A stretch of 64,000 bases of DNA from Piezodorus guildinii (GCA_023052935.1 CM041292.1:172546900-172610899); one strand, 5' to 3'. Shown: positions 23,801-36,880, counted from the first letter of the stretch. The notes: generated by a model not told the origin, from the letters alone. Numbers and translations: made by a program.

Positions 23801-23993
23801 AAATAAAATTAGTCAACTTTTATTACATGTTTAAATTGTTCGAAGTAATTTTGTTTTAACACATTATTTAATTCAATACCATTACCATTTATCTATAGTT
23901 CAATGTTAATATTAATAAAGCAATATTGCTATTAGTCAGTTCTTAATTTATCATATGGAAGCAATACCATAATAACTATGTAGAACCCACCAT
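23801..23993. other. Unassigned AT-rich DNA
   Basis: Nothing recognised. Confidence 0.5.
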
Positions 23994-24004
23994 AAGATTT
24001 AAAT

Positions 24005-24316
24005 GATAAAAAAAAAACCTGTACCACGTCAACACATGAAGGGTCTTGGGCTCAGTACATATAGAGTTCGTACTGTTACTAGGCCAGCGGCCGTGCAATG
24101 AGGTGATTAGGCCGAGATCACACTCAGCCGTCAGGTATTCCTCTATTCGGGTACCCACTTTATAGAGGCTGGGTCTGCCCTAGGAGGATCTCGATACCCT
24201 AGGGTCGCCCCCTGACTGAAATAACAGAATATATAATATTTCGCCTCAGCCAGGATTCGAACCCATTACCCGGAGCACAGTAGACTAGTGCTCTATCCAC
24301 TTGACCACGCCGCTCT
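24005..24316 (-). repeat. SINE-2 copy 1 (tRNA-headed SINE with target duplication)
   Basis: Flanked by the direct repeat AAGATTTAAAT (23,994-24,004 and 24,317-24,327). The tRNA-like head is at the right end: on the minus strand 'gtggtcaagtggatagagca' (A-box region) is followed about 30 bp on by GGTTCGAATCC, a perfect B box. The body, unrelated to a tRNA, extends left to an A/T run. The head alone resembles a tRNA gene, but the body, the duplication and the second copy at 44.4 kb show it is a SINE. Confidence 0.85.
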
Positions 24317-24327
24317 AAGATTTAAAT

Positions 24328-25639
24328 ACAAACTTTATTCATTATTAATCTTTAACCAAAGCATGATATCAAATGCTTCTACATCTGCTTTTACATCTAA
24401 TCCTGGTTTTAAGAAGTTGTCTTCTTTATGGATTGACACGTTTTCGCTGGCACGATATGCTACGTTTTCGGAATTATTTGTAACTCTGATTTTCGAATGT
24501 CAATTAAAAATTAGGCTGGTAATATGTTATGAATTTCTATTATTGTCGGATCCTGTAAAAGACTATGATGCAATAGATATTGCTAATCGTGTGTTGGATC
24601 TGTGATGATAGGGTTGTGTCATCAGGTTCCTCGACTTCCATCCTGCACTATTGGGTCAGGGCTGCACTCAACATGGTCATGCTTCGTTGTCGCTTCTTAT
24701 CTTTGTCGAGTTATTATCCCTTGTAGTAATTAGACAAGCAGTAATTCAATTATTTTCATTTATTTCCCGTTTCTCTTAATAAGTCACGGCAGTTCTCAGC
24801 TATAAAATCATCAGGAGAGTTTATTACGTTGCATGCTTTGAGTTATAGCAACTTACTTCTTTCTCCGCCGTCAATTAGAAAAAAAAAATGAAAACCTTTT
24901 ACATTTATGCCAGGATGAACGTAAGCATTAAAATTAACAGTAATTATCATGATCTGAAACTAATTATTTCTGCATTGGCCTTCAGGCGGTAGATATTTAT
25001 TCCCGTTGGGAATTCCCCGTTGGACATGTTTGGTAATTCTTTTTGAACATCAGTGGAATGGACACTTCTTTGTAGGTTGTACAATTTCAAAAATACTTTA
25101 GTCCCGATTTCTCGTAATTTATTTTTCGTATTCATTCTCCCGTGATGTTTATGTTTATGTTTTAGTTAAAAGAAAAGCTTTAAATTTAGTAATGCTTTTG
25201 CTGGATATCGACTCATTTTTTTTTTAAAAACTATTATTATTTTAAATGCTGAATATATATATTGACTCATTTTAATTCGCTGCAAGAATAAGCCCTTCCT
25301 GCGTACGTCTTCCACGCTTTTCGTCATGATGATTGGTATATATTTAATGACAATCGAGCGTTTACAAATTGTTTTAGAGTAGTTTTATAAATTTTTGTTG
25401 CATATATTAATTTTTTTTTTCATACCCTCTAGTTTTATTTACACAAAATACAAATAGAAATATGATATGCACACTCATGTCACATTTTGTCCTATTACCC
25501 GAAGGTATTCTAAGGAGGATTGCTATATGCGCTGCATGCACTTTAACCTTTCAAGAGCTTCTATGCCTTTATTTATAAATTACAAAATGGAAGGAATTTT
25601 ATGTTGAACTTAAGGTCTCTTTTTATACATTTAAGTGGT
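24328..25639. other. Unassigned AT-rich DNA
   Basis: Nothing recognised; short open frames here look accidental. Confidence 0.5.
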
Positions 25640-25735
25640 GTTTAGATAAACGGGAATAGGGTTCAGGACGCTACCCTGTGGTACTCCTGATCGATTGGAC
25701 GTGCTCCAGCCTAAAATAATGAAAACGTTGTCTCT
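25640..25735 (-). pseudogene. LINE reverse transcriptase scrap
   Basis: On the minus strand the peptide SGVPQGSVLNPI is the conserved RT motif (SGVPQGSVLGP) of Jockey/CR1-type LINEs, in which it precedes the catalytic YADD block. Flanking codons fit loosely (Trp-Ser before it, Tyr-Leu-Asn after it), and the frame then degenerates. Too short for a clade call. Confidence 0.6.
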
Positions 25736-27159
25736 TTAATCCATTATGTTTACTTTTTAGGGTTAAAAAATACTTTTTTTTTTTTTTATATTGGTTGACT
25801 TTGACTTTATGTGAATTCAATTTATTATCGTATTGTTATTTCTTCCTCCGTTTCCATTTAGATATATGATATTTTTCCTAATTGACGTAATATTTTAATT
25901 TATTTTTATTTCTGGAGAAATTAAAACGAATGTTGATGTCCAGTGATATTTAACTTGAGGTTTATGTATTAATGTATACTGAATGTAATCCTTTTACAAT
26001 TATTTCTTAATTTGATATAGGTTCTCGGGGACGCTCGTACTTACAAGATAGCGTATTAAGCCATCAATTCTATTCTCCTTATACTTCTGATATCTCAAAG
26101 TACTCTTTGCACCATGATGTGGATTTGCATACGATTTATTAATCTTAATAAACTAAGCATAAGCTTTAGTTATTTCAAAAATTATTTATCCCATATAGAA
26201 AAATATTTAACGCCTTAAAATGAAGCCACGTCTGCTTGGAATGCGCTAGATGCCTCGCAACGCAGTTCCAAGTATAGACATTAATGAAGAATATCATTCT
26301 GTTTACCGTTTGGCTTGGAGGACGTATTTGATAAAATGGGTAGGAGGAAGTCGTCAATGCTGGGGTTTACTTTGGTACAATGACTTCAGTCGGGAAATCC
26401 CCGACGTTTAGAGCTAATAGGGCCATTGAGAAGTCACTTCTCGGACTCAAGGATAGAAAAAACGGTCGCCTGCATTTATTGAATTTTATAGTTTTCTCGC
26501 TAGTAGCAATCCTATGTAAGGCTGGATGAAGTCATGATGAAACTTTTCGATATTTATTAAAAATCATTAGAATTCGTTCTGCACTCAGTTTTACGAATAT
26601 ATGTATCGTATACAATAAAGAACCCTACAACGAGTTGCACGTCCACTTATAATTTAGACTAATATAACATTAACTATTTTTCCTCGGAAGATAAGTATAA
26701 TAAACTCATTTTTAGAGCGTTTAAATTGCTGTAATTTGAGTGGTATTAAACAACCTACTGTCTAATACATTTAACATCTAGAATAGAATAGAATAGAAAA
26801 TGAACTTTCTTCTGAGACATAGTCCCTTAAGAATAACATTGATGTTTCAAATAAATATAGCACTTCTGGCCCGAATACATTAAATAGATTGATCTACTGA
26901 GATACTTGTTGATTACTATAATTAAAATCTATTAATATTTTTCTATATGGAATAAATGATTTTGGAGGAAACAAATAAAGCTAGATTAGAGTATGGGGGA
27001 TGAAACAATTTATACATTGTCTATAAATCCACATTGTGGTACAAAGGGTACTTAGAGATATCAGAAGCATTAAGAAAATAGAAAGTGGTGTCTTAATATC
27101 CTATCTAGTAAGTGCGAGGGTCCCCGAGATGTTATTATCCGAATTCATTAAAGTAAATT
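25736..27159. other. Unassigned AT-rich DNA
   Basis: Holds a short TAGAA repeat at about 26,780-26,800, which may be a LINE tail. Otherwise nothing is recognised. Confidence 0.45.
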
Positions 27160-27265
27160 ATGCCTTTTCCCGCTCTGGCTACTTTCGTGAACTATCAGAA
27201 GCCCATGCTTTCACGAATTTTCTTCTACCTCTTCTCACATCGTGTAGCGCGGCCTATATATTTAA
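27160..27265 (+). repeat. Repeat C copy 1
   Basis: Shares 'tttcgtgaact.tca' and 'ctttcacgaattttcttcta...cttctcaca' with 27,480-27,600 and 46,805-46,985. Nature unknown. Confidence 0.55.
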
Positions 27266-27479
27266 TTTGCTTAAAATAAACTCATAAAAAAATTAATAAA
27301 TATTACAATTATCAACATTAACCATTTTTGAATAAGTTAAAAGAATATTTTTTTAAAAACTTTGAAATGTTCACACAATTCAATATAACATTTTTCCTTT
27401 TTCAGGCTTTTGATGATTTACCTCCAATATATAATGCTGAAAATGTGTTCTAATATATTTCTGAAAACAGTATTCGTGC

Positions 27480-27600
27480 ATTCTTACGCCCCAGTCGTTT
27501 CCGTGAACTCTTACAGGCAAGCTTTGCTATCACGAATATTCACTTACTTCTTCTCTCACAATGCAGTGCAGCTGACAGGATTAGGACTTGAACATCCTGT
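27480..27600 (+). repeat. Repeat C copy 2
   Basis: A second copy 300 bp downstream of the first in the same orientation: 'ttccgtgaactcttacaggc' then 'cttcttctctcacaatgcag'. Confidence 0.55.
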
Positions 27601-27920
27601 CCTTTAGATGAAACCCTAGCCATAGGTTGTGATCCTCCAGAACGAGCGGTACATTATTATTGGGTACAAGCTAGAGCCCAGGATGTGGTGGGCTTCCGGC
27701 GAAGGGCAAAGATAGAGTGTCCTCTATGTGAGCTAATAAGCAGGTGATGGATCTCGTGTTAGGCGATACCTATTATCCCAGCCGGGCCATAACGATCATA
27801 TCTCTAACCGCTGGTGTGGAAATTCGGAAACCATTAGCTGGAAAAAGGTACACCACTCGGGTTATCCAATCGCTTACCCAAGAGATTAACGAGCCGGAGC
27901 GGAGCCGAACTAACTGATTT
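27601..27920. other. GC-richer block of unknown nature
   Basis: About 320 bp with clearly higher G+C than its flanks, beginning right after repeat C copy 2. All frames have stops and I recognise no protein or RNA. It may be the rest of the repeat C element. Confidence 0.35.
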
Positions 27921-28579
27921 TACTCCCGTCGATCTACAGCTTAATTTCTCTATTTATTATACTATTAGTTAATTTGTCGCTTAATTTGCCTTTTGGTTTT
28001 TTAAATGAGGAAGCCTCATTGGTGATGTAACTTTTCCTGAATAATTTTCCTGAAAAGTAGCAGTGGGTCTGGTTTAATTAATTTATGAACAAAAGGTTTC
28101 GCTCTTGGAAATAATAATAATAATAATAAAAAAAACAGTCCCCAACAAAGAGTTTTAGTGAACCCTTTCATTCGATCATTTCAACGGAGACCACCTTCTA
28201 ATTTATACGTATACTTGGATTTTTAGTGGACTGCACACTGTCGGAATACTGCTGCTACCGAAACTCCTCATGGTTCTCTTTTATCAGCGAAACACTAATT
28301 GAATCACTAAAATTTAAAACTAATGTAAAATACTTAAAAGGAAATCAAATGTTGTTCAGTATCGTACGATATGTTACACCTTGAAGCGTATTTTTGTTTC
28401 AAAATGTTCGAAAACGTCAAATTTTAAGGTTTTGATTTTGCAGTAGCAGCCACTTGTCAGTGATCATTTTGATGATGTTAAATTTGTCTGTGTATAGCGT
28501 GGGATTCCAATTACATTTCGAAACAACGAATATTTTGCCATTATTGTTTTGAGTTTTCTTTTGGTTCAATATTTGTAAG
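27921..28579. other. Unassigned AT-rich DNA
   Basis: Holds a short AAT microsatellite at about 28,111-28,132; otherwise nothing is recognised. Confidence 0.5.
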
Positions 28580-28586
28580 AAATATA

Positions 28587-28857
28587 TTCGGCCGTTTCAC
28601 AAAAGAAGTTTTTAATATATTTTTTTATTTATTTACTATTATACATCACAAAGTTTCAGCCTCTAGGGCCATTTCAAGCTTCTGTAACAATTAAAAAAAT
28701 TGTATGGCATTTATATACTTTTTACATCTTCCACCATCCATAAAAAAAATTTAATTGTTGCAGATGCTTGAAAATGGGTCCCAGGGGCTGAAACGTTGTG
28801 ATGTGTAAAAGTAAATAAATAAAAAAATATATCAACAACTTCTATTGTGAAACGGTC
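28587..28857. mobile_element. Foldback element G, 271 bp
   Basis: Two inverted arms of about 105 bp (28,591-28,695 against 28,750-28,853) with roughly 10-15% mismatch are flanked by the direct repeat AAATATA (28,580-28,586 and 28,858-28,864). The plus-strand right arm contains 'gcttgaaaatgggtccc' then 'ggggctgaaacgttgtgatg', resembling the hammerhead-like motif of family F but with a degenerate 5' half. No protein is encoded. Confidence 0.7.
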
Positions 28858-28864
28858 AAATATA

Positions 28865-29434
28865 GATCTTACGAATATTTTGCGTTTAGATCATTTAAAA
28901 TAATTTTCCAATGAGATTGAATTCGATAAGTGTTAAGCACTTGATTTGAAGGAGTATATGGGGAAAAATTGAGAAAATAAGGATTTTTTGTCAAATTGTT
29001 CTTGTTACCGGTTCCTATAAAGTAACTTATTTTATAATAGATATTACTTGACATGCCTATGCTATGGAGTGTTATTAAGGAGGGTTTCCATAAGCCTTAA
29101 TTGAAGCTAATAATCAAGAATGGGTCTAACTGGCTACCGCATGGAGCTTAGCGGCCAGTATACGGTATCAGCTGTCATGCTTCTGTCTTACGAAAAATCA
29201 AGTTTAATAAGAGTGAAGTAAAATGATGTATTTAAAACAAAAGTCTCATTTTTCCTTTATATACCATTCTATCTTGCTTTATCATTTTTTTTTAACGAAG
29301 CATAAATGATTTATATTATATAAAGAAGCAACATCTGTGGAAATGAATTACTACTGACTAAAAACGATATTGTCTTATGTTTTCCTTTGTGAAGATATTT
29401 TGTAAATTTTAATTTTCTTTCTTTTTTAATTTCA
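28865..29434. other. Unassigned AT-rich DNA
   Basis: Nothing recognised. Confidence 0.5.
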
Positions 29435-30045
29435 CTTCCTATATATGAAATATATAGTAAGGTAATGTATTGCTATCCTAAAAATTTTCGAATTCCAGTA
29501 TTCACTGGAATACTACACGTTTTAGGTCTCCTAAGTCCAAATAACTAATTCTCGCATAAAGGTCTGTATGTTGGTCCGTTGTTTGTGGGAAGTCCATCAT
29601 GAAAACGAAAAGGTGTACGAAAATGAAATTTCATATTTGAGACAAATATACGCTGAGATGTTACAGCAACTTTTACACTAAAATCCGCTGGCCGGAAATG
29701 GTACTTACGATTTTGATTAAACTAACTATATTGATGTAAAATTTAGTGGGCTTTAATATGATATATGTTTTATTTTGATTGGAATACTGTGACAGGGCTT
29801 TAATGGTGTGTTTTTATATTTTTTTCCTGTAAAGTACTTTAATTTTGTACGCCCTAAAAGATTAACCTCGTCATCACATCAGCATTGACAAATAACGGCT
29901 TAATAAACAAGTTGAATGAATTTGATGACCAACTTAAGGATAAAAGAGCAAAAATAGTTAATTTAATGTTCTTGTTTTTGTTTTTTGTTTTTTGGAGTTT
30001 TTGGTACTTGCGATGTACGGAGATGCGAAGAGTAATCATTTAAAT
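29435..30045 (+). mobile_element. MITE-B copy 4
   Basis: Starts 'atttcacttcctatatatga' and follows the family through 'aattttcgaattccagtatt', 'ggtgtacgaaaatgaaattt', 'gtgggctttaatatgatata' and 'aatttgatgaccaact'. The right terminal inverted repeat is not clear, so this copy is truncated or decayed. Confidence 0.6.
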
Positions 30046-31025
30046 TCACCATTGCGAATGCTACATATCCGTAGAAGAAAATTATAGCAAATAGGGAAGT
30101 GAAATGTTACTAATCTATACAACTAGGAAGCTCTCGTTATACAGGACAAAGACTCTAGGAACAGTTTGCCTGCGAGTGCGATCTTGAATTACTAATAACT
30201 GCCATTGTCATCCTCCTTTGTTGCCACTACACCATGCTACCGTTAGTTCCTGTTTCTTACAAGGGTGAAGGAACCGCGTTTGTTCTCGCCGATTTTCGTT
30301 ATAATTAGCTAAGAGCAACGGTCTTGATCATTCGAATGATTTGACAAAACGTGGACGTAAAGATGGTGTCGGGGTAGACCCAATAGTTTGAGTCGAATCC
30401 AGAAAAATCCAGCGTACTCCTTGATGCTTGATGTCAAGCTAAAGAGGAAGTAGTTACTGGGAGGAGGAGCACGATGGAATTCAAGTTAACGGAGAGGCCG
30501 GAATGGCCTATTTTAGTTATGAACTCCAATCACTGCAATTGCAAGTCATTTGAATGGAAGAGCTGATTTAATTCCTTGCCTCTTAGGCGCCTTTCTCCAG
30601 ATCTGTGCCATTCCATTTAGGTGAAGGTTATTACATTATCTTACTTACTGTCTTATATATTTCGACATTAGTGAAGAAATCCCAAGAGATTATCGCTATC
30701 TCATATCGACATTCATTAGTTAGTGGAAATAAATATAAAATAATAATAATTCTTTATTGATTCTGGGACAAGTACCTTCAGAATAATATAACAGGAAATA
30801 AAAATTGGGGTTTAGAGTCCTAGAGTAGATATAATTATTGTAAATAGAATATATTTTTTTTTTTTTCAGAAACAATTCTTTATTTAGTAATATTACAATC
30901 AGTCCAATAAACAATAAATTAAACTAATAAAATGAACGAATGAATTAACTCATTAAAAACTAATTCTAAAACAATTGTACAAACAAGAAATAGAAATGTT
31001 TGTTAACACGAGAACAAAAAAAAAG

Positions 31026-31079
<54 letters not shown>

Positions 31080-32702
31080 TAAATTAAAATAATAATAAGA
31101 TATAAAAAAATATGTTAAATAATATATATTATCTTAAATTTTTGAAATATTAATCATTTCAAATAATATTCTGAGTTGTCTAAAGTATTGTATTGGGGTC
31201 TAATCGTCTGTGTGTCATTACTAAAATTTTGAATTTTTTTTGTCTTAGAATGTAGATCATAATAGTACCTTGGCTACGCAATGCAAAAGGAAAAAAATCT
31301 TTCTTTCTTTCTTCTGAATCCACAATTTCTTCTTTAATCGACTGATTAAAAAACAAAGCTTTTTTTTTTTTTTTTTCGTGCAAACCGATGAACTCTGACC
31401 TGACCTGTGTAAACCGAACCGTTATACTTCATTTAAAAAGTACCATCTTCCAAGTTGTTCAGATTAAGATATCTTCGATCCTCCTACTGGGGAGATTATC
31501 TGATAACGTTTGTTGCGTATAAGGGAGTACATAAGATTAGATACGAACCTACATCTCATGTGAGTGATAATGAACTCCTTAGTAAATATTTTGAAGAGGT
31601 TGAATTACGCCTGTTGGAGGCATTAAGCCATATTTCTTGACATAATTTATTCTGGACAGGAGGCGAATGCGGAGATAAACCAGTCATCAACTTCCGCAGG
31701 TGTTTTTATTATTTGTTTTCACTTCAACGCTCAAATATTTAACTAACATTTGCGTCACGCTGTCTGTGAGAACTGTGCTATCGGTCGTTTCACTTTTTTC
31801 CATGTATTATGTCAGCATTCTTCTAAATGGAACGGTTGCATACTTTTATCTATTTATTCTTTTATATCACAGTTTACATTAACTTTTCTCTACACTCGTT
31901 TATGTTTATTACTTATTTACCATTATGTATAGACAAATACTCACTCATAAAATTACAGCTAGTGGACCTCGACAATGAAACATTACGGTTCATGATAGTA
32001 AATGGCGTCGAGTTATGCAACGGAACGAATTGATCCAATTTCTGCGATCGGTTGCAGTCCTCAATGCTCAGATGGTCGTCCCAACACACAGATGGCTGTT
32101 ACAGCTGTAACGTTGTTTTTGTAATATGCTTGTCCATCCAAAGACACTTAATTTTTATTGTTAAAACTAAATTTTGAAATGAATTCTCATATTCTCATCT
32201 TGTAAAACTTTTAATTGTAGATTTAGAAAGCATTCTTTAATGATTAATTATTCATTTAAATGATTATGGAATGTTTCTTCAGTATAGTGAACTAATTGTG
32301 TCTATCAAATTGTTTAAATTTATTTTTATTTAGCATGGTTTAAATACTTTCTGTGTTTTACAAAATAAAACAATAAAAAGTGGGAGTACCTCAGGAATAC
32401 ATCTATCGTCCATATAACCAATATCTTGAATTATTAATTGGCTCAATTCCCAGATAATTTCTAAACAGTTTCCGTTATACGAACTTGACAGGACCCGAAG
32501 GTTCGATTAATATGAAATTCGAATAATCTAAAAATATTCTAAAACGATACATCATCTGGGTGAGACTAAAATCCACTAATAAACTTGTTTACATTCCTTT
32601 CAACCAGTCTTAAAATGTATGTTAAGAAATTAAAAACCAAATATTATGTTTTATAATAGAGTGTATGACCCATAAGTAACAAACTAAAACTAAAAATACT
32701 TT
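30046..32702. other. Unassigned AT-rich DNA
   Basis: Holds a (TA)n tract at about 31,035-31,073, several homopolymer runs and the open frame listed separately at 31,455. Nothing else is recognised. Confidence 0.5.
31455..31640 (+). CDS. Unrecognised open frame, 61 codons
   Basis: The frame has coding-like composition for this AT-rich region and includes YWGDYLITFVAYKGVHKIRY followed by an acidic, helical-looking C-terminus (KYFEEVELRLLEALSHIS). I do not recognise it. It may be the C-terminal end of a transposon protein or an orphan exon; no convincing acceptor site was found. Confidence 0.2.
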   Translation: MFRLRYLRSSYWGDYLITFVAYKGVHKIRYEPTSHVSDNELLSKYFEEVELRLLEALSHIS

Positions 32703-33000
32703 ATTTTTTGTTTGTTTTATTTTATTTTTTTAACGCCACCATATGCTACTATGGCTAATCGGACGATGCTACAGTGGGGGTCCTAAATTTTGCCTATCCA
32801 GGTTTTATTAGGATAGAGATCTTTAACGAGTACCTGACATCGTACAAGCTCGGGACCACCTTTTAACGTCCCCTCTGAAGGACGGCATAACTGAGGATTT
32901 TTACTCCCATTAAAAAATCCTAGGGCTACCTGCGGGTTTGAACCCGGGACCTTTGGCATAGGAGGCTGTTATGCTAACCAACCTGCTACAGGTAACCCCA
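32703..33000 (-). repeat. SINE-1 copy 5 (full length)
   Basis: A complete minus-strand copy. The complement of 32,935-32,947 is a good B box (GGTTCAAACCCGC), and the body includes the complement of 'taacgagtacctgacatcg'. The tail lies at the left end among T-rich bases. Confidence 0.85.
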
Positions 33001-33898
33001 AAAATACTTTACATAAGTGCAAAAAATAATAATAATAAAACTAAATAATAAATTAAAAACACAAACCTAATCTGTATATTATATTAAAAAAAAAAAAAAA
33101 AACATTGGCGATTGTCTAGCTTAACAATCGATTGAAATCGACACTAAGCACTGATGCGGTTCAGTGAATCACGCGTATGTTTAATCCGGACGTTCAGTAT
33201 ATCGAATATCGGATAATCGGGACTTTATTGCTCTTTCTTCTCAAGCTCTCCAGAAATAAGTTGAAGTGTTACTTACCTACTACTTAAATTTACACTTCAA
33301 TTATTTAAATTTATCGTCAAGTTTTAAGTAAGTCAGACTTCTTAAATACCTCACTGAAAAACACTCTTGTAATCCAACTCGGAAAGGAAGTGATTATTTT
33401 GATGATTATTTTATGAAGGAATTAAGGAATATCTTTTTGTTTGGGAATCTGAATGAGGGCCCACCTTCTAATGGTTGATGCTACTTAAAAAAATTAAGAT
33501 TAAAAATTGGAATAAGGTATAAGAATAAATTTGTGGTTTGAGACTGATTTTACTTCCAAGACTTAACTTAATGTTCGAATTTTACATTTATACGAAGATT
33601 ATTTGGAAAAATATAAGCTTTTACTTTCGACCCAGTAGACCACCACCTAATGATTTCTACTTACTCTATCGTCCCCTCCCCTCCTCCTCCTCTTTCCCTC
33701 TAACGAAAATGCTGCGATGGGATGGAGTACGGATTTTATTTGTCATTTGTGCAGAATTTATTATTTTGGAATCATATATGCCTGAGGTGTCTCTTCAATT
33801 AAATCCACAAACTATTTAATAATTTAATAACCATTTAAGAAAAGTTAGCAAAAGGTAGACATGAGCGGTAACTAAATCCAAAAACTATTTAATAATTT
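33001..33898. other. Unassigned AT-rich DNA
   Basis: Nothing recognised. Confidence 0.5.
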
Positions 33899-34104
33899 GG
33901 GGTAGTCAGGGTCCAGGAGTCACCCATAGCGTAGTTGCTAGCATAACAGCTTTCTATGCCAAAGGTCGCGGGTTCAAACCTGCGGGTGGCCCTAGGATTT
34001 TTTAATGGGAGTAAAAAATCCTTAGTTATGCCGTCCTTCGGTGGGGACGTTAAAAGGTGGTCCCGAGCCTGTGCGATGTCAGGTACTCGTTAAAGATCCT
34101 TAAA
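33899..34104 (+). repeat. SINE-1 copy 6, 3' truncated at a mariner junction
   Basis: Plus-strand head and B box (GGTTCAAACCTGC) are well preserved, and the body runs to 'ctcgttaaagatcctt'. There the SINE stops and mariner sequence begins, so the 3' third is missing. Confidence 0.8.
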
Positions 34105-34330
34105 AAAGATTGAGTCTTGGACTGGACCGTTTGCTCCACCCTCCCTATTCACCAGACCTAGCTCACTGGGTACCACCATTTATTCCATCTCTGCAGAACT
34201 CAATGAATGGAAAGAAATTCCAAAAGGAAAAGGACATCAAATACTGTCTTGGAACTCCAGACATTCTATGGCATTATGCAGTTAGTGGAAAGATGGGAAA
34301 TGTTATATTAAATAATGGTTAATATAATTT
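34105..34330 (+). pseudogene. mariner transposase C-terminal remnant
   Basis: The frame encodes HPPYSPDLA followed by a Ser-Leu-Gln-Asn-Ser-Met-Asn-Gly-Lys-Lys-Phe segment, both diagnostic of the C-terminal part of mariner transposases. The third catalytic Asp, expected a few residues after SPDLA, is not present in this frame. The final Pro-Glu-Arg-Trp-Gln block is lost or altered. This is an inactive fragment fused to the truncated SINE-1 copy 6, and it belongs to a different part of the gene from the deletion derivatives at 20.6 and 38.8 kb. Confidence 0.8.
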
Positions 34331-36369
34331 AAATTAAAATAAATTTTATTCCTATAATACTTTGAGTTTTATGTCACTCTGAAAACTGGAAGGACTTATT
34401 TGCCGAACCAATATTATTTTTCTGTGAATACAATTCTTGTTATGGACTGTTGTTGAAGCAGAGCTGTGAGACAGCTGGTACCCCCACTTCCCCGCGCCCT
34501 ACTTCCAGCCTCTGTAATCATCTCTTCCTTCGGCTTTGTCTCTGCCTTTTAATGTTCGTCTTCTTTCCACGTTTTCTCAACCATGTTTCTAGAACATCAG
34601 GACACTTCTTGTTTTGAGAAATTAAATGGCGTCATTATTATGTCTAGACTAATGCATTTATTTCAGATCATTTATTCTCCTCCTTGTTCATCGGTACAAT
34701 CGTTTAACTCAAGATCTGAGCCCACTAACACTATTTACAAACATCTAATCTCAGGCTAACTAATATTTTTCTTCTCATCGAACATCATCCTTTAAAAATC
34801 CTTTACTTCGCGTGCCACTTCGTTCTGGAATTCCGTACCTACCTCTATACGCAATGCATCTTCTTTATCTTCAGTTTAAAACAAATTATTCCTTCATATC
34901 CGCAACCATCAATCTTCCAAGTAATTGTAAACTAAAAGTTAGAATAATGGTCACATTCTATTCTGAAATGAGGATTACTACAAATATGTAAATTTTTTTT
35001 TTTTTTTTCTAGGATTTCATTATATTAGTGAGAAGTACAATTATATTATCTCTGCATACACATATACTAATATATATCATATATCACTACTTTTACAAAT
35101 TAAGTAAGTCGTAGTCGTATGTCGTACAAGAGTTGTGTTTACTACTTTTATAAATAATATAAGTATAGCCTTAAGTTTGTTTTTTTAATGTTATTGTTTC
35201 CGTGTCAGGCACAAGACTCTTCGTTTTTGTACTTTACTGTCATTTATAGAGCACTGGAGGTCTTAGGATAAAATTTATTTTTCTTTCTTCTTTCTTCCTG
35301 TCATCAGGAAAACAAACTATCAAACCAATAGTCCCAATTAAAGCAGTTTATGCTGTAAACGTTTAATTAATATTAAGTTTAAATCTCGAAGCCCAACAAA
35401 TTTGGTGGGTGGTATTGTATAGGACCCTTATATACAATGGTAGTTTCCGATCAACATTAATATCAAATCTGTCAATGGAAAATAAGAGTTCCTTGTGGTT
35501 TATGAATTGATATGTTATAAAGAATCATTACATACTGTTTTTTTTGTGGGTTTTTTTTTCTAACAACAGAGTAAATTGCTACCCTTACTTCCATGTTTTC
35601 ATATTTCGCATGGTAGTCGATGCTTTCAGCAAATCGGTTTTCTAAAATAATTTTGAAACGTAAGAAATAATTTATGGGTTATTAAACTATATCTAAGATG
35701 ATATAATATCTAAGGCTTGTCTTTAATATTTAATTTCAGTTTTGCACCACCTCTCTTTCTCAGCTAGCGATTTCATTCTGTCATACAAAGCTTTTCCTTG
35801 TCTTCCTTCGTGGGACATAAAAAAAGTACATTTTCGCTGGTAACTCGAATTGGAAACTTAATGATCACATATATACATGTATCTTACTCATACCATTTTC
35901 CATGTATCGTAACCGATTAAATAAAATTTATAGTAATAACAATAACACGACTTTTGTTTACTACGGTTGTTAACACCGATTCAAGAACTATTAAATAAAG
36001 TTAGAGTTAAGTAGAAGTAATTAACGCTGCAATTTATGTAGCTGTTTAAGGCATAAATAATTCAAAGGAAAATGTTCTATCACCACTGCTGATTTCGAAA
36101 CGCAATATCTATGATATTTCTAAACTGATTTCAATGATTTTTTTTTTTGTAGAAAATGTAATTCTCTATCGAAACAGTACTAACAACCTAAATATTGAAA
36201 AAATTGTATTGATTTATTTGAACAGTGAACAAATGGATTTCTTTATTTATTTTTTTATTTTTATTCGTTATTCGGATTCTACGTATTTTGAAACTTAAGC
36301 CCTCATATTTTGAATGGGAGATAATTTTTTTTTTTTTTTTTGTGCGATTAAAATGGTTCATCATTGAAC
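34331..36369. other. Unassigned AT-rich DNA
   Basis: Nothing recognised. 34,460-34,560 is GC-richer but shows no product. Confidence 0.5.
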
Positions 36370-36645
36370 ATATTTTTTTTTTTTTTTTATTAATTTATTT
36401 AAATTTACAACTGTATTAGTAAATACATCAAGTAAATTGGCTGATAAAATAGATAATATACATGAAGAGAATATGCACATTGGCAACACTCCACTAGGTA
36501 ATCTAAACTAGAAGGTCTCGATGCCATCTTCTTTTCAGACGCCTCGGAGGATTGTCAGGAATGAAAGAGAAAGCTAGGATTGAAACTAGTGAGTTGATGT
36601 GTGAGTGGAGTTTGTCATGGAAGGAATGATACCTCGTACGGGCAT
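36370..36645 (-). repeat. Retroposon D copy 3
   Basis: A T run at the left edge (A tail on the minus strand) is followed by 'aaatttacaactgtattagt', 'catgaagagaatatgcacat' and 'gaggattgtcaggaatgaaa', shared with 1,520 and 16,791. Confidence 0.7.
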
Positions 36646-36744
36646 TGAAAATAATAAACTAAAAGTTTAAAGAATTATATTTAGTTTCGTTGGAAATAAA
36701 TAGTTTAGATTAAATAATATAACAGTATAAAATTGTTATATAGG

Positions 36745-36880
36745 ATATATTACCCAGATCTTTTTGCAGGACTCGAGGGACCCTAAAACGTGCATTTCTG
36801 TTAAAAACTCGAATTCGAAAATTTTAACGATCACTAGACTTTCCCTTTAATGTATATTTCATATACGGATAAGTGAAATT
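36745..36880 (-). mobile_element. MITE-B fragment, copy 5
   Basis: Contains the family end on the minus strand: 'gaattcgaaaattttaacga' and 'tgtatatttcatatacggat' next to 'aagtgaaatt'. Only the left quarter of the element is present. Confidence 0.6.

Noticed and set aside
24240..24316. A tRNA gene on the minus strand
   Set aside because: A good B box and an A-box-like segment are present, but the sequence continues into a 230-bp non-tRNA body, is flanked by an 11-bp target duplication and recurs at 44.4 kb, so it is the head of a SINE.
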